This document shows positions 1-8,718 of a stretch of DNA of 64,000 nt, one piece after another. This DNA comes from Knoellia sp. S7-12. Its GTDB lineage: Bacteria; Actinomycetota; Actinomycetes; Actinomycetales; Dermatophilaceae. Positions within the stretch are counted from its first letter, which is position 1. The number at the start of each line of letters is the position of its first letter. The DNA lies in NCBI RefSeq assembly GCF_040518285.1, contig NZ_CP155449.1, forward strand, positions 186,001-250,000, in the 5' to 3' direction. Under the pieces are notes generated by a model that had not been told where the DNA came from, searched no databases, and saw only the letters and a program-made list of their open reading frames with translations. Both the position numbers and the translations under genes were made by a program.

Positions 1-5
1 CCAGC

Positions 6-389
6 ATGGCCAGTGGTTCCGAACAGCAAGGCGTCGCCACGGACTTGGCCAAGCAGGCATCTGAGCGGGCGGGCGATGTGGCCGGCTGGTTGGATCAGCG
101 CGATCCCGGCTCCATCGTCACGGAAATGAAGCAATTCGCACGCCAGCGCCCGGGAGCATTCCTCGCAACGGCTGCCGTCATCGGGCTGGTCGGAGGTCGA
201 CTGAGCCGCGGTCTCGCGGCCGATTCTCAGGACCAGGCCAGCACGAGTGCGGCGCCGGACGCGAGTGGCGGGTGGGTCGCGCCCGTGGATGCCAGCACGG
301 AGAGCCACACGATGTACGGCTCTCCCAGCGGCGCCGCGCCTGTCGCTGGCGACCCGTTGACCGACACCCCACGAGAGTTCACGAGATGA
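6..389 (+). CDS. Small membrane protein of unknown function, first gene of the Holin-X/DUF3618 operon
   Basis: No function is recognised. The 127-residue reading starts at an ATG five bases into the window, with no ribosome binding site visible, so the true start may lie upstream. It shows a short amphipathic segment (residues 10-30), then QRPGAFLATAAVIG followed by VGGRLSRGL, a likely single membrane segment near residues 52-68, and a polar tail rich in Ala, Ser and Asp. Its stop overlaps the next start as ATGA, so it is probably translated together with the Holin-X and DUF3618 genes. Proteins of this size and design commonly precede that pair in actinobacteria (recollection, not searched). 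Confidence 0.7.
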   Translation: MASGSEQQGVATDLAKQASERAGDVAGWLDQRDPGSIVTEMKQFARQRPGAFLATAAVIGLVGGRLSRGLAADSQDQASTSAAPDASGGWVAPVDASTESHTMYGSPSGAAPVAGDPLTDTPREFTR

Positions 390-808
390 ACCCCCAAGAG
401 CCTGATGTCGATGACCCACAGGCTCGGTCACTGAGCAATGTCGGAGACCTGTTCGCCGACATCACCCGAGACCTGTCGACCCTGATCCGACAGGAGACGG
501 AGCTTGCCAAGGCAGAGATCCGCCAGTCGGCCATGAAGGCAGGCAAGGGAGCCGGAATGCTCGGCGGGGCCGCCCTTGCCGGCCACTTCATGCTGATGTT
601 TCTGTCGATTTCACTGTGGTGGGGTCTGGGCAACGAGATCGGCCGAGGTTGGTCGGCACTCGTGGTGGCGGCCGTGTGGGCCGTCATCGCAGCAGTGCTT
701 GCCCGCATCGGGCGGAGCGAGATCAAGCAGGCCAAGGGAATTCCACAAACGACACAGACAGCGCGGGAGATCCCCGACGCGCTCAAAGGGAACGAGGACA
801 AGCGATGA
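386..808 (+). CDS. Putative Actinobacterial Holin-X family (phage holin superfamily III) membrane protein
   Basis: Predicted 140-residue integral membrane protein. An N-terminal amphipathic stretch with VGDLFADITRDLSTLIRQE, a Lys/Glu-rich segment, and two hydrophobic segments (about residues 60-80 and 90-110) match the Holin-X (Phage_holin_3_6) pattern. Despite the name, this family is chromosomal and widespread in actinobacteria, and nothing phage-like surrounds it here. Start chosen at 386 because its ATG overlaps the preceding stop as ATGA; a longer upstream reading lacks this support. It is followed by DUF3618, again with an ATGA overlap. A role in the cell envelope is inferred from topology and operon only. 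Confidence 0.82.
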   Translation: MNPQEPDVDDPQARSLSNVGDLFADITRDLSTLIRQETELAKAEIRQSAMKAGKGAGMLGGAALAGHFMLMFLSISLWWGLGNEIGRGWSALVVAAVWAVIAAVLARIGRSEIKQAKGIPQTTQTAREIPDALKGNEDKR

Positions 809-1380
809 CGAACAACCCAGATGAGATCCGTCGAGAGATCGACCAGACCCGCGGCCAGTTGAGCAGTGATGTGAACGCGCTGTCCGAGACAGTGAGCCCG
901 TCCAATGTCGCTCGCAGACAGGCCAACAAGGTGAGCAGTGCCGCGACGTCGGCCAAGGACCGTGTGATGGGCACAGCCGAAGACCTGCGCAGCAGCGGTT
1001 CGGACGCGGCGTCCGGTGTGGGTCACGCGCCCGGTGCCGCCGCCGACAAGGCGCGTGACAAAGCCCGTGGCAACCCCTTGGCGGCCGGGATGGTGGCTTT
1101 GGGTGTGGGTTGGCTCGTCGGCTCCATGCTCCCGGCGTCAGAGAAGGAGAAGCAGGCGTCCGCTGCACTCAAGGACAAGGCCCAGCCGCTCAGGGACGAG
1201 GCAAAGAGCCTCGCGCAGGACACCGTCCACGAGTTGCAAGAGCCTGCCGAGAAGGCTGGCCAGAGTGTCAAGGAGGCGGCGATGGACGCCAAGGACAATG
1301 TCGCCCAGGAGGGTCGGTCCACGGCTGACGACGTCAGGCATCAGGCACAGGATTCGGCAGACACCGTTCGATCGTCCTGA
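805..1380 (+). CDS. DUF3618 domain protein
   Basis: Predicted 191-residue protein. The N-terminus has the DUF3618 signature NPDEIRREIDQTRGQLSSDV (residues 3-22), followed by a polar spacer, a short hydrophobic segment AAGMVALGVGWLVGSML near residues 93-109, and a long charged alpha-helical tail with Lys/Ala/Glu repeats resembling LEA-type or coiled-coil sequence. It is the last gene of a three-gene operon, coupled by ATGA to the Holin-X gene and followed by a hairpin terminator. Function is unknown; the organisation suggests a membrane-anchored partner of the upstream proteins. The start at 805 is chosen for the overlap; the longer reading from 616 runs through the Holin-X gene. Confidence 0.82.
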   Translation: MTNNPDEIRREIDQTRGQLSSDVNALSETVSPSNVARRQANKVSSAATSAKDRVMGTAEDLRSSGSDAASGVGHAPGAAADKARDKARGNPLAAGMVALGVGWLVGSMLPASEKEKQASAALKDKAQPLRDEAKSLAQDTVHELQEPAEKAGQSVKEAAMDAKDNVAQEGRSTADDVRHQAQDSADTVRSS

Positions 1381-1392
1381 TCAACACGTGGC

Positions 1393-1422
1393 GAGGCCCC
1401 AGCGCAAGGAGATTGGGGCCTC
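1393..1422 (+). terminator. Rho-independent-type hairpin after the DUF3618 operon
   Basis: GAGGCCCCA (1393-1401) pairs perfectly with TGGGGCCTC (1414-1422) across a 12-base loop, 12 bases after the DUF3618 stop. There is no T-run, as is usual in GC-rich actinobacteria. Confidence 0.7.
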
Positions 1423-1530
1423 ACCGGTTCCTCAAGGTTGGTGAAGACCCGCTGCGGTCTCAGGTATCTGGCACGCCCCTGAGCTCTCCTCACTCTCGAG
1501 AACCCATTGGTTTCGAGGTAGGAGGTCGAC

Positions 1531-3963
1531 ATGCCCGGTTGGTACGTCCACATGGAGGCTGCGCACGACACGGCGGCCCGGCTCCGGACGGGTGCGGTGC
1601 CCGGCGGCTTCCCGATCTCGGTCGGTGACGCCCAGGGGATCGGCGAGCACTGCCACACCTGGCGCAACTACCTCGAGCTCGGTTCGCTCGGGCCGGACCT
1701 GTTCTATCTGCTTCCCGACTTCAAGAACACGACCGGCCAGGTCATCCGGCAGGTCGTGCAGTGGGCTCTGGACGTGTGGGAGGTCCTCGACGCAGAGTTC
1801 GTGGCCAAGTGGGAGAAGTGGATCGATCCCATCTCGACCAACCAATCGCAGCTCGCGTCGCAGTTGACCGGCGGCCTCTCGACCCAGCTCGCACAGGTTC
1901 TCGACGAGCTCACGTCCGCCATCATGTCGGCCTTCAAGGGACTGCTCGCCGAGATGGGCGACTGGTTCGGAGTGCTCACGTCCGGTGTGCCACAGGCGTT
2001 TGGTGACGACGCCTTCTACTGGTCCGACATGTTCCACTACCGAAGGACCTACCAGTTCCCGTTCGTCCTGTTCAAGCAGGCCAAGGACGCCCTGGCCAAT
2101 GCCGGGACCGACGAGGAGCGGCAGGACGCCGAGGCCCGCATCGCCTTTGCCGTCGGCTGGATGTCGCACTGCGCGACCGACGTCACCGGGCACGGCTTCA
2201 CCAACGCCAAGTCCGGCGGCCCCTACCGCGACCACTGGCAGCGCCACCACCTCGTCGAGAACCACATGGACTCCGAGAACTACGGCGCCCGCCACCCCGG
2301 CCCGCTCTACGGCGAGTACGGCACGTCCGCGCTCCACTTCCGCGTCGCCTTCCGGCAGCGCCACGACGCGCCCTACAACGGTCGCGATGACGCACCGGCA
2401 TACGACTACTGGAGCGGTTTCCCGGCCTACGACAACGGTGACGGGCCCACGGCCACGTCACACCGGCGCACCTTCTTCGATCTCGACAGCGGTCCACTGC
2501 CCAGCCACCTCGTCGAGGGGCTTCTCGACGCCATGTCGTCGGTCTATGGCACAGAGGGGCCGCACATCCTCCTTCAGGACCCGCCGTTCTCGGCGACCGA
2601 TCCGAACACCGGCGCCCCTGACGGGCGGCCGAATGAGGACGCGATGGCGCAGATGTGGGAGATCGTCTATCGCTACCTCAAGATGTCGAGCTCGGATGCG
2701 ATCAGCCTCCGATTGCCGCCTCCCCCAAGCGTTTTCACCGATCACTCCTTCCCGACCCCTCCCGGCGGAGGTGGCTCCGGCATCGACGACGACCCGAGCC
2801 GGGGTGCCGATGTCGATGACGACGACTCGTTCACCCTCCTCGACCTGCTGCTCGCGCTGTTCGCGTGGATCGTCTACATCGGTCAGGTCGTCGTGTGGCT
2901 GCTCACGGTGCTGCCCGGCCTCATCATCGACATCACGACGTTCCCGGCTCGCACGGTCATCTACTGGGCCGTCATCGTCCCTCTGTGGAATCTCTACCTC
3001 CTCGCCCGCCGCGCGCTCGTCATGTCTGGCTTCGCGATGCCCAAGCCGGCCGAGATCAATTCGAGCCTCACGACGCTCGGCAACGCAGGCACCTACGACA
3101 TCGCTTCTGCTCTCGACAATCCGTTGGGTATGCCGTCCGCTCCCCGCCCGATCACGGAACCTTCTGGCCGACTCACCTCGAGCGACCCACGTGGGCTCGA
3201 CCAGGCCTACCCGCGCGGCATCGTGCGGGACCTGCCGAGCGCGATCAGTCGACCGGACATCACGGGAGCGCTCGGACTCACGAGCCCGCTCCGCTACCGC
3301 GGTGACGCGTCGACCGACGAGTTCAAGGCCTCCGAGTGGATCGCGCCGTGGCGCTACCCGCTCACCAACCAGGCCGGCGACGGTGTAGCCCAGGAAGGGG
3401 CGGAGACCCACGCCGGCCCCTACGTCATCGGCTCGAACTCGACGATCCTCCTGTCCGGTCTGCTCGGCGACGACGGTGCGCGGGCCTCGCTGGAGAAGGC
3501 CGCGTCACCGGCTGAGACCGAGGCCGCGCTCGACCAGCACCTGCCCAGTGACCATCACCTCGGCGGCCCGGTTGACTACGGGGTCTACCTCGTGGGTCGC
3601 ATGGCGGCGACTGCCGGGAGGCCCGGTCAGGTCGAGTTCGACGTCCCCGATTTCAACCTCGACGCCGATCGCGGCTACGCCTGGAAGTGCTGGGACTGGG
3701 ACCGCGCCAAGCTCACCTGCACTCCCGACATCAACCCGGTCGGGTCCGAGGACTACTCCTATCGGCAGCCGTGCACGTCGCCGCAGGGCTTCCACGCCGA
3801 CCACGACCTGCCGGCGCTGCCTGGTCAGTGGTACGTCGAGACGCAGGACCTCGCCGTCCACTACCTGCCCGGTGACGGGCCCTCGAAGTGCCTGGAACCA
3901 CGCAACCATGACCTCGTCACCGACCCGAAGTGGCGAGACCGCATTCCGGAAGGGAGGGGATGA
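1531..3963 (+). CDS. Zinc-dependent phospholipase C domain protein with membrane anchor
   Basis: Predicted 810-residue hydrolase with a zinc-dependent phospholipase C-like N-terminal domain. Candidate zinc ligands are present: H7 and H12 (YVHMEAAHD), D56 in LGPDLFYL, H213/D217/H221 in SHCATDVTGHGF, and H240/E243 in HHLVENHMD. This matches the bacterial PLC zinc pattern. Two or three hydrophobic segments lie at about residues 430-500, after an acidic linker, so the catalytic part is probably membrane-tethered; no classic signal peptide is seen. The C-terminal ~300 residues are unassigned. The start has a strong AGGAGG site six bases upstream. It is coupled to the next gene by ATGA. Phospholipase activity is inferred from ligand conservation; the substrate is unknown. 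Confidence 0.78.
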   Translation: MPGWYVHMEAAHDTAARLRTGAVPGGFPISVGDAQGIGEHCHTWRNYLELGSLGPDLFYLLPDFKNTTGQVIRQVVQWALDVWEVLDAEFVAKWEKWIDPISTNQSQLASQLTGGLSTQLAQVLDELTSAIMSAFKGLLAEMGDWFGVLTSGVPQAFGDDAFYWSDMFHYRRTYQFPFVLFKQAKDALANAGTDEERQDAEARIAFAVGWMSHCATDVTGHGFTNAKSGGPYRDHWQRHHLVENHMDSENYGARHPGPLYGEYGTSALHFRVAFRQRHDAPYNGRDDAPAYDYWSGFPAYDNGDGPTATSHRRTFFDLDSGPLPSHLVEGLLDAMSSVYGTEGPHILLQDPPFSATDPNTGAPDGRPNEDAMAQMWEIVYRYLKMSSSDAISLRLPPPPSVFTDHSFPTPPGGGGSGIDDDPSRGADVDDDDSFTLLDLLLALFAWIVYIGQVVVWLLTVLPGLIIDITTFPARTVIYWAVIVPLWNLYLLARRALVMSGFAMPKPAEINSSLTTLGNAGTYDIASALDNPLGMPSAPRPITEPSGRLTSSDPRGLDQAYPRGIVRDLPSAISRPDITGALGLTSPLRYRGDASTDEFKASEWIAPWRYPLTNQAGDGVAQEGAETHAGPYVIGSNSTILLSGLLGDDGARASLEKAASPAETEAALDQHLPSDHHLGGPVDYGVYLVGRMAATAGRPGQVEFDVPDFNLDADRGYAWKCWDWDRAKLTCTPDINPVGSEDYSYRQPCTSPQGFHADHDLPALPGQWYVETQDLAVHYLPGDGPSKCLEPRNHDLVTDPKWRDRIPEGRG

Positions 3964-5336
3964 CCATGCCGCGCAGGACCCGACGCCACGGCGCCCGCGA
4001 CAACGAGAACCCGGTCCTCACACCCAAGGAGGACGAGGCCCAGCGGGGGAGCGATCCGCCCGGATCCTTCGGTCACGTCGACCCACCCAGCGGCGACCTC
4101 GCACCCGACTGGAGCCCGAGCGGCACCCCCGACGAAGCCGAGGAGTTCATCAGGAAACTCGGCCGAGAGCGCCGACCGCGTCGGGAGGACGTCTACCCCT
4201 ACCTCTTGATCCGTGCTTCCAGCCCCGGCGACCGGGGTGCCCGGCCCACGTGGCCGCCGGTCCCGTGCTGGGAGTCCCCGGACATCGGCCTCATCGACGC
4301 GAGTTGGTCTGGCCCCTATGACACGAGCCAGCTCGTGGCGAGCCCCACCGCGGGTCGGCGCTATCGGGTCTTCGTGCGGATCTGGAACCTCGGCCTCCTC
4401 CCGGCAATGGGTGTCCACGTCCGTGCCTGGGCAGTGAACCCCGGGTTCTTCGGCGGGAATCCGAGCAACCCGGCATACCAACCGGTTCTGATCGGGGGTG
4501 CGATGGTGCACCTTGAGGACCGCACGCGCCCCGGCGCAATGGCCGTCGTCGAGCTCGAGCACACCTGGGACATCCCCCAGACGATGACCGGTCACGAATG
4601 CCTCATGGCCACGGCCAGCTGCCCCCTCGACACGTGGAGCGGGGTCCTCGACGCCAACAACGACCGGCACGTTGGTCAGCGCAACCTGACGATCCTCGCC
4701 GGTGCCCAGAGCGCCAAGGAGATGCTCTTCACCCTCGGCGCGGCTGTCACCAAGGCCGGCACCCTGGAGCTCGTCCACGGCGGCGCGGCCGTTGTCCCGC
4801 TGCTGCGAGGTGTGCTCGGCACGGCCAAGTCCGAGTTCGGCGAGGTGACCCGACTCCGAGCACCGAGCGCCAAGGCCTTCCGGCTCGGGGTCGACATCGG
4901 CACCGGTCGACACCTGCTCACGATGTTCCGGGTCGAGGGCGGTTGGCTCATCGCCGACTCCGCACGGGCCTGGGCCGTCATCGAGAAGCGTGGCCTCGTC
5001 CGCGGAGGTGGCCATGAACATGGTCGTGAAGGGGCCGGCGAAGGGACGCCAGGGAGAGTCGCTGCGCATCCCTTCGCGACACCGAATCGCAGTCGTCGCC
5101 TCATCGAGAAGCTTGGTCCGAAGTTCTATGAGGAGATTGGTGTCGTGGTCGATGGTGAGCCCAGTGACGCCCTGCTCGAAGGGCTGATACGTCTGTGGGA
5201 CCTCCAGGGCCTCGACGCCGTCGACCTGGCCCGGGCCATTGCCGGTGACAAACCGGCTGCCCACCTGCTCCGCTTCTCGCACGTCGATCCGGAGCTCGAG
5301 GAGGTCGGCGGCTACTCCCTCACCCTTCTTGGTTGA
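3960..5336 (+). CDS. Unknown protein coupled to the phospholipase C-like gene
   Basis: No function is recognised. The 458-residue protein has a charged, Pro-rich N-terminus (about 60 residues), then a region rich in beta-type sequence (SPTAGRRYRVFVRIWNLG, PGAMAVVELEHTWDI) that looks like an immunoglobulin-type or CARDB-like sandwich, then a separate alpha/beta C-terminal part. No signal peptide or membrane segment is visible. The start at 3960 overlaps the preceding stop as ATGA and has a GGAAGGGA-type ribosome site; a start 30 bases upstream lacks one. Tight coupling implies that it works with the phospholipase-like protein, perhaps as a partner or immunity factor, but this is speculation. 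Confidence 0.65.
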   Translation: MTMPRRTRRHGARDNENPVLTPKEDEAQRGSDPPGSFGHVDPPSGDLAPDWSPSGTPDEAEEFIRKLGRERRPRREDVYPYLLIRASSPGDRGARPTWPPVPCWESPDIGLIDASWSGPYDTSQLVASPTAGRRYRVFVRIWNLGLLPAMGVHVRAWAVNPGFFGGNPSNPAYQPVLIGGAMVHLEDRTRPGAMAVVELEHTWDIPQTMTGHECLMATASCPLDTWSGVLDANNDRHVGQRNLTILAGAQSAKEMLFTLGAAVTKAGTLELVHGGAAVVPLLRGVLGTAKSEFGEVTRLRAPSAKAFRLGVDIGTGRHLLTMFRVEGGWLIADSARAWAVIEKRGLVRGGGHEHGREGAGEGTPGRVAAHPFATPNRSRRLIEKLGPKFYEEIGVVVDGEPSDALLEGLIRLWDLQGLDAVDLARAIAGDKPAAHLLRFSHVDPELEEVGGYSLTLLG

Positions 5337-5420
5337 TCTCTCTTGGACACCGTGTCGAGAATGCATGGACGGCTTCGTCTCTGAGGTGTACTGACGGCAC
5401 CACGAATGGAGACTTCTCAG

Positions 5421-5861
5421 ATGGCACGCATCAGGCACTTCGACCATGTCGGCATCACCGTCGCTGACCTCGACACCACCCTGTCGTTCTTCGTGAGCCT
5501 CGGACTGGAGCTCGAGGGGCGCACATTCATGGAGGGAGAGTTCGTGGACACCGTCATCGGCATCCCGAACTCCCGCTCCGAGATCGCCACCCTGCTCTTC
5601 CCCGGCGGCGGAACGAAGTTGGAGCTCTCGAGCTTCGTCCGACCCGAGCACCAGCCTGGATCACCCAATGCCATGTCCACCGAGATCGGGCTGCGCAACA
5701 TTGCCTTTGAGGTGGAGGACCTGCAGTCGATGGTTGACCAACTGGTTGCCGACGGCTACTCGCTCGTTGGCGGCATCGGTGAGTACGAGGGCGCCTGGCG
5801 GATGGCCTATGTGCGTGGGCCGGAGGGGATCATCGTGGCGTTGGCCGAGAGGCTCGGCTGA
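5421..5861 (+). CDS. VOC (glyoxalase/bleomycin resistance/dioxygenase) superfamily protein
   Basis: Predicted 146-residue single VOC module pair, starting ARIRHFDHVGITVADLDTTL, with the second beta-alpha-beta unit at IGLRNIAFEVEDLQSMVDQL and ending in VRGPEGIIVALAERLG. Candidate metal ligands are the H in FDHVGI and E/H positions in the beta strands. Substrate cannot be told from sequence; homologues include methylmalonyl-CoA epimerase-like and lactoylglutathione lyase-like proteins. Start 5421 is favoured over an ATG 15 bases upstream because GGAG sits nine bases before it. Its 3' end overlaps the convergent exporter gene by 32 bases. Confidence 0.8.
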   Translation: MARIRHFDHVGITVADLDTTLSFFVSLGLELEGRTFMEGEFVDTVIGIPNSRSEIATLLFPGGGTKLELSSFVRPEHQPGSPNAMSTEIGLRNIAFEVEDLQSMVDQLVADGYSLVGGIGEYEGAWRMAYVRGPEGIIVALAERLG

Positions 5862-6792
5862 CGCGAGTCAGAAGCACGCCGATGATCGCGAGCCCACCGC
5901 CGACGAAGGTGAGGGCTGGCGGCACCTCGGACAGGAGGGCCCACGCGATCAGAGTCGCGATGAACGGGACGAGGAAGGACGTCAGACTCACCTTGCCTGC
6001 GTCCCCGCGTGCCAGGACGAAGGCCCACGTCGTGAAGGCGATGGCGGTCGGGAAGATCCCCAGGTAGGCGATCCACAGGAGGGTACTGGCGTCGGCCACC
6101 TGGACCACCTCGACGAGGTCGCCGGTCCACGGAAGGCAGACCACCGTCCCGATGACGCACGCGATCCACGTGACTTCGGGGCCCGGCATACGGCCGAGTA
6201 GTGGTTTTTGGGCAAGCACCCCGATCGCATAGGTGACCGCTGCGAGCACCGTGAGCCACACACCCACGGTGTCGCCCGAGCCGTCGCCCGAGAAGCCGCG
6301 CGCGATGATCACGACACCCGCGAAGCCGACGACCATGCCAGCCAGGAGCCACCTGGTCATGCGCTCGCCGAGGAACACCGTTGCCAGGAGCGCCACGATC
6401 AACGGGCCGATCTGGACGACGAGCGCCGCGGTGCCAGCGTCGATGCGGCGCTCTGCCTCGTTGAGGGCGAGGTTGTAGATCCCGAACCAGCCGACTCCGC
6501 AGATGATGAGGAGCCACCAGTCACGGCGCTTGGGCCAGGTCGGTCGACGGCGAAACACCAAGAACGACAAGGCAATTGACGCGATGAGCAAGCGTCCGAG
6601 GGACAGCGCTCCCGCAGGCACGTCCTTGCCGAGGTGGCGGATGGCCACGAACGCCGAGGCCCAGAGGACCAGGGTGACGGCCAGCGCGAGCAGGACCCGC
6701 CACTGCAGGCCGCCGGAGCCAAGACCTGAACCAATGTGGTCGCCCGGGGTGGCAACAAGTGGGGAGGTGGTGCCGTCCGAGAGGGTTGTCAC
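5830..6792 (-). CDS. EamA-family (DMT superfamily) permease
   Basis: Predicted 320-residue inner-membrane transporter with about ten hydrophobic helices arranged as two EamA repeats; the first starts at LLALAVTLVLWASAFVAIRHLG and the second near LTVLAAVTYAIGVLAQKPLL. This family exports amino acids and small metabolites in RhaT/YdcZ/RarD-like proteins; the substrate here is unknown. The 25-residue polar N-terminus suggests the start is near-correct, though an internal start is possible. It converges on the VOC gene with overlapping 3' ends. The PhzF-like gene lies just upstream on the same strand with a 96-base gap. Confidence 0.85.
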   Translation of the reverse strand: MTTLSDGTTSPLVATPGDHIGSGLGSGGLQWRVLLALAVTLVLWASAFVAIRHLGKDVPAGALSLGRLLIASIALSFLVFRRRPTWPKRRDWWLLIICGVGWFGIYNLALNEAERRIDAGTAALVVQIGPLIVALLATVFLGERMTRWLLAGMVVGFAGVVIIARGFSGDGSGDTVGVWLTVLAAVTYAIGVLAQKPLLGRMPGPEVTWIACVIGTVVCLPWTGDLVEVVQVADASTLLWIAYLGIFPTAIAFTTWAFVLARGDAGKVSLTSFLVPFIATLIAWALLSEVPPALTFVGGGLAIIGVLLTRVSRASRPTPR

Positions 6793-6888
6793 TCGCTCAA
6801 CGGTAGGCGTGACAGGTGACAGGCCTCGAGCGGATTTTCGGCCAGATCAGGTCGAGTTGCCGCCATGTGACGACAGCGGAAGGGCTCT

Positions 6889-7776
6889 TCAGATCAACAC
6901 GGTGCCGTCGGCGACGATCAGCCCGGCGCCACTGATCCTGACGTCGGCGCCGTCGACGGTGATCAGGATGCGGCTGGGCCGCCCCAACGAGTGGCCCTGC
7001 TCGACGATCGCCGCGGCACCGGCCGCGACACGGCCTTCGGCCACGAGCTTGGCGACGAGAGGGCCGGCTGCGGTCCCGGTCGCGGGGTCCTCCACGATCC
7101 CCATGGTGGGGTTGAAGAAGCGGGCGTATGCCGCCGCGTCGCCTTCGACCGGATCGAGGCTGTAGAGGTAGCAGCCCTCTCCTGCAACGGTCCTGAGCAC
7201 CGCTGCCAGCCGGCGCGTGTCCGGTCGAGCGCGGTCAACAGCAGTTCGGTCGACGAGGGGGACCATCAAGTGACCCGCCCCGGTGGAGACCACCTGCACC
7301 GAATCGTCGGTGAGGTCGGCCGTGGAGAGCCCCAATGCGTCAGCGAGCAGATCGCGGTCGGTGAGGAGCGCTCCGAAGGATGGAGTCGACTGCTCGATCG
7401 TCACCATCTCCGGCCCGCCCGAAGGCCTCGTGACCGCAGTGTGCAAGAGGTCTGTCCCGATCTGCACCACGAACTCGGTCCGCTCCGCCGGCAGCCGACG
7501 GGCGACCAGCCAGAGGCAGGCTGCGAGCGCGTTGTGTCCGGCGCCCCCGACCTCAGCGCCGATCGGGGTGAACGAGCGCAGCTGCCAATCGGCCCGGTCA
7601 TCATCCGCGGCCACGACAAACACTGTCTCGGACTGGTTGAACTCCCGTGCAAGTCCCTGCATCTGGTCGAGGGTGAGCTCGTCGGCATCGGGTACGACTG
7701 CTGCCGGGTTGCCGGTGAGCGGTCGCGATGCAAAGACGTCCACGATCGAGAAGGGGACGGTGTGCAGTTCAGACAT
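6889..7776 (-). CDS. PhzF-family isomerase-like protein
   Basis: Predicted 295-residue cytosolic enzyme of the PhzF (phenazine biosynthesis/diaminopimelate epimerase-fold) family. Visible signatures are IVDVFASRPLTGNPAAVV at the N-terminus, the catalytic-type Glu (E50) in FNQSETVFVV, SFTPIGAEVGGAGHNALA mid-domain, and EDPATGTAAGPL in the second half. Many members outside phenazine clusters are uncharacterised isomerases, and no phenazine genes are nearby. The start at 7776 was chosen because the family's conserved N-terminus begins there; the reading could extend upstream by 86 residues of low-quality sequence. It is divergent from the isomerase-like gene at 7917. Confidence 0.85.
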   Translation of the reverse strand: MSELHTVPFSIVDVFASRPLTGNPAAVVPDADELTLDQMQGLAREFNQSETVFVVAADDDRADWQLRSFTPIGAEVGGAGHNALAACLWLVARRLPAERTEFVVQIGTDLLHTAVTRPSGGPEMVTIEQSTPSFGALLTDRDLLADALGLSTADLTDDSVQVVSTGAGHLMVPLVDRTAVDRARPDTRRLAAVLRTVAGEGCYLYSLDPVEGDAAAYARFFNPTMGIVEDPATGTAAGPLVAKLVAEGRVAAGAAAIVEQGHSLGRPSRILITVDGADVRISGAGLIVADGTVLI

Positions 7777-7904
7777 GACGCCTTCCGGATCGTTGCGCAG
7801 GGCTGCGCGAGCGGGCCGGCCGAGTGCAGGCACGTGTCGGCGCCTGCGTCGGCCATCATCGTCGTGACCCAGCGTCGCACGCAGCGCGGCGGGGTGGCTG
7901 GCCT

Positions 7905-7910
7905 TACGCT
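7905..7910 (+). promoter_or_regulatory. Candidate -10 box TACGCT of a leaderless gene
   Basis: TACGCT is followed after exactly six bases by the GTG at 7917. There is no Shine-Dalgarno sequence, so transcription probably starts at or next to the start codon. Confidence 0.5.
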
Positions 7911-7916
7911 CGATCG

Positions 7917-8699
7917 GTGAGCCCTTCCTTCTCAGAGCACCTTGGCCTGCTGGACCTGCACGGACGAGCAGGGGTCGCCACCCTGGAGGCGCTGAGCCCG
8001 GATGCCACAGTGCCGCCGGGCGAGGCGACGGCACTCCAGGCGGCCGAGGACCACTGGGCGACCCTGGAGATCTGGTCCTGGTCGCTCACCCACCCGGGCG
8101 AGCACTGGAGTGATCGGGAGGATCCTGCGACACCGGCTGGCTACCCCGCCCTGGTTGCCGCCATCGCCGCCGAGATCGGACGACTGGGCACTGCCCTCGG
8201 TCAGGCAGGGCCCGACGTGTCGCTCGACTACTTCGGTCGGCCCGGAACCACCGCCGACGTTGCGAGGTTGCTCGCGTTCGAAGCGGTGACGATGGCGCAC
8301 ACCACCGGACTTGCCGCAGGTCGCCCGGCGCTCGGGCTGGACCCCGCGGTTGCGAGTGACGGTGTGGGACAGGCTCTTGGGCACTGGGTATCGGCTCAGC
8401 CGGACATTGTGTGGCGATCCAGGCCGGTGGCGATCCGAACAACGGACACAAGCGGTGTCTGGTACCTGTCGCTGGCTGACGTGGATGATGACCTGGCCGG
8501 CGACTTCCGGCTCGCGTCTGCCGAGAGCCCGGCTGCCGTCGTGGAGGGCTCGGCGCAGGACGTCCTGTGGTGGTTGCACGGCCACCTGGTGCCGGAGGTC
8601 TCGGTCACCGGCGACGAAGCGGATGTCCGGGCCGTGAAGTCGGTCTTCCTGCAGCCTGTGGAGAAGGCTCGTCGACCCAAGCGCCGCTGGTTCGGCTAG
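7917..8699 (+). CDS. Maleylpyruvate isomerase-family, mycothiol-dependent enzyme-like protein (DinB fold)
   Basis: Predicted 260-residue protein resembling the actinobacterial mycothiol-dependent maleylpyruvate isomerase/DinB_2 group. The N-terminal four-helix region includes EDHWATLEIWSWSLTHPGEHW, and the HTTGLAAGRPALGLDP segment (about residue 125) precedes a second domain ending ADVRAVKSVFLQPVEKARR. Members use mycothiol as cofactor, or have unknown substrates. The GTG at 7917 is preferred over the upstream ATG at 7824, which runs through the divergent promoter region and adds Arg-rich sequence. The gene lacks a ribosome site, consistent with a leaderless mRNA. Confidence 0.72.
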   Translation: MSPSFSEHLGLLDLHGRAGVATLEALSPDATVPPGEATALQAAEDHWATLEIWSWSLTHPGEHWSDREDPATPAGYPALVAAIAAEIGRLGTALGQAGPDVSLDYFGRPGTTADVARLLAFEAVTMAHTTGLAAGRPALGLDPAVASDGVGQALGHWVSAQPDIVWRSRPVAIRTTDTSGVWYLSLADVDDDLAGDFRLASAESPAAVVEGSAQDVLWWLHGHLVPEVSVTGDEADVRAVKSVFLQPVEKARRPKRRWFG

Positions 8700-8718
8700 C
8701 GCGGATCAGGGTTCGGCA

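Noticed and set aside
386..808. Evidence for a prophage from the holin-family gene
   Set aside because: Holin-X proteins are common chromosomal genes in actinobacteria, and no phage structural, lysin or integrase genes are nearby.
3861..5651. A 596-codon antisense frame across the unknown and VOC genes
   Set aside because: Low-complexity Arg/Glu/Val/Asp composition and no domain; an artefact of high GC.
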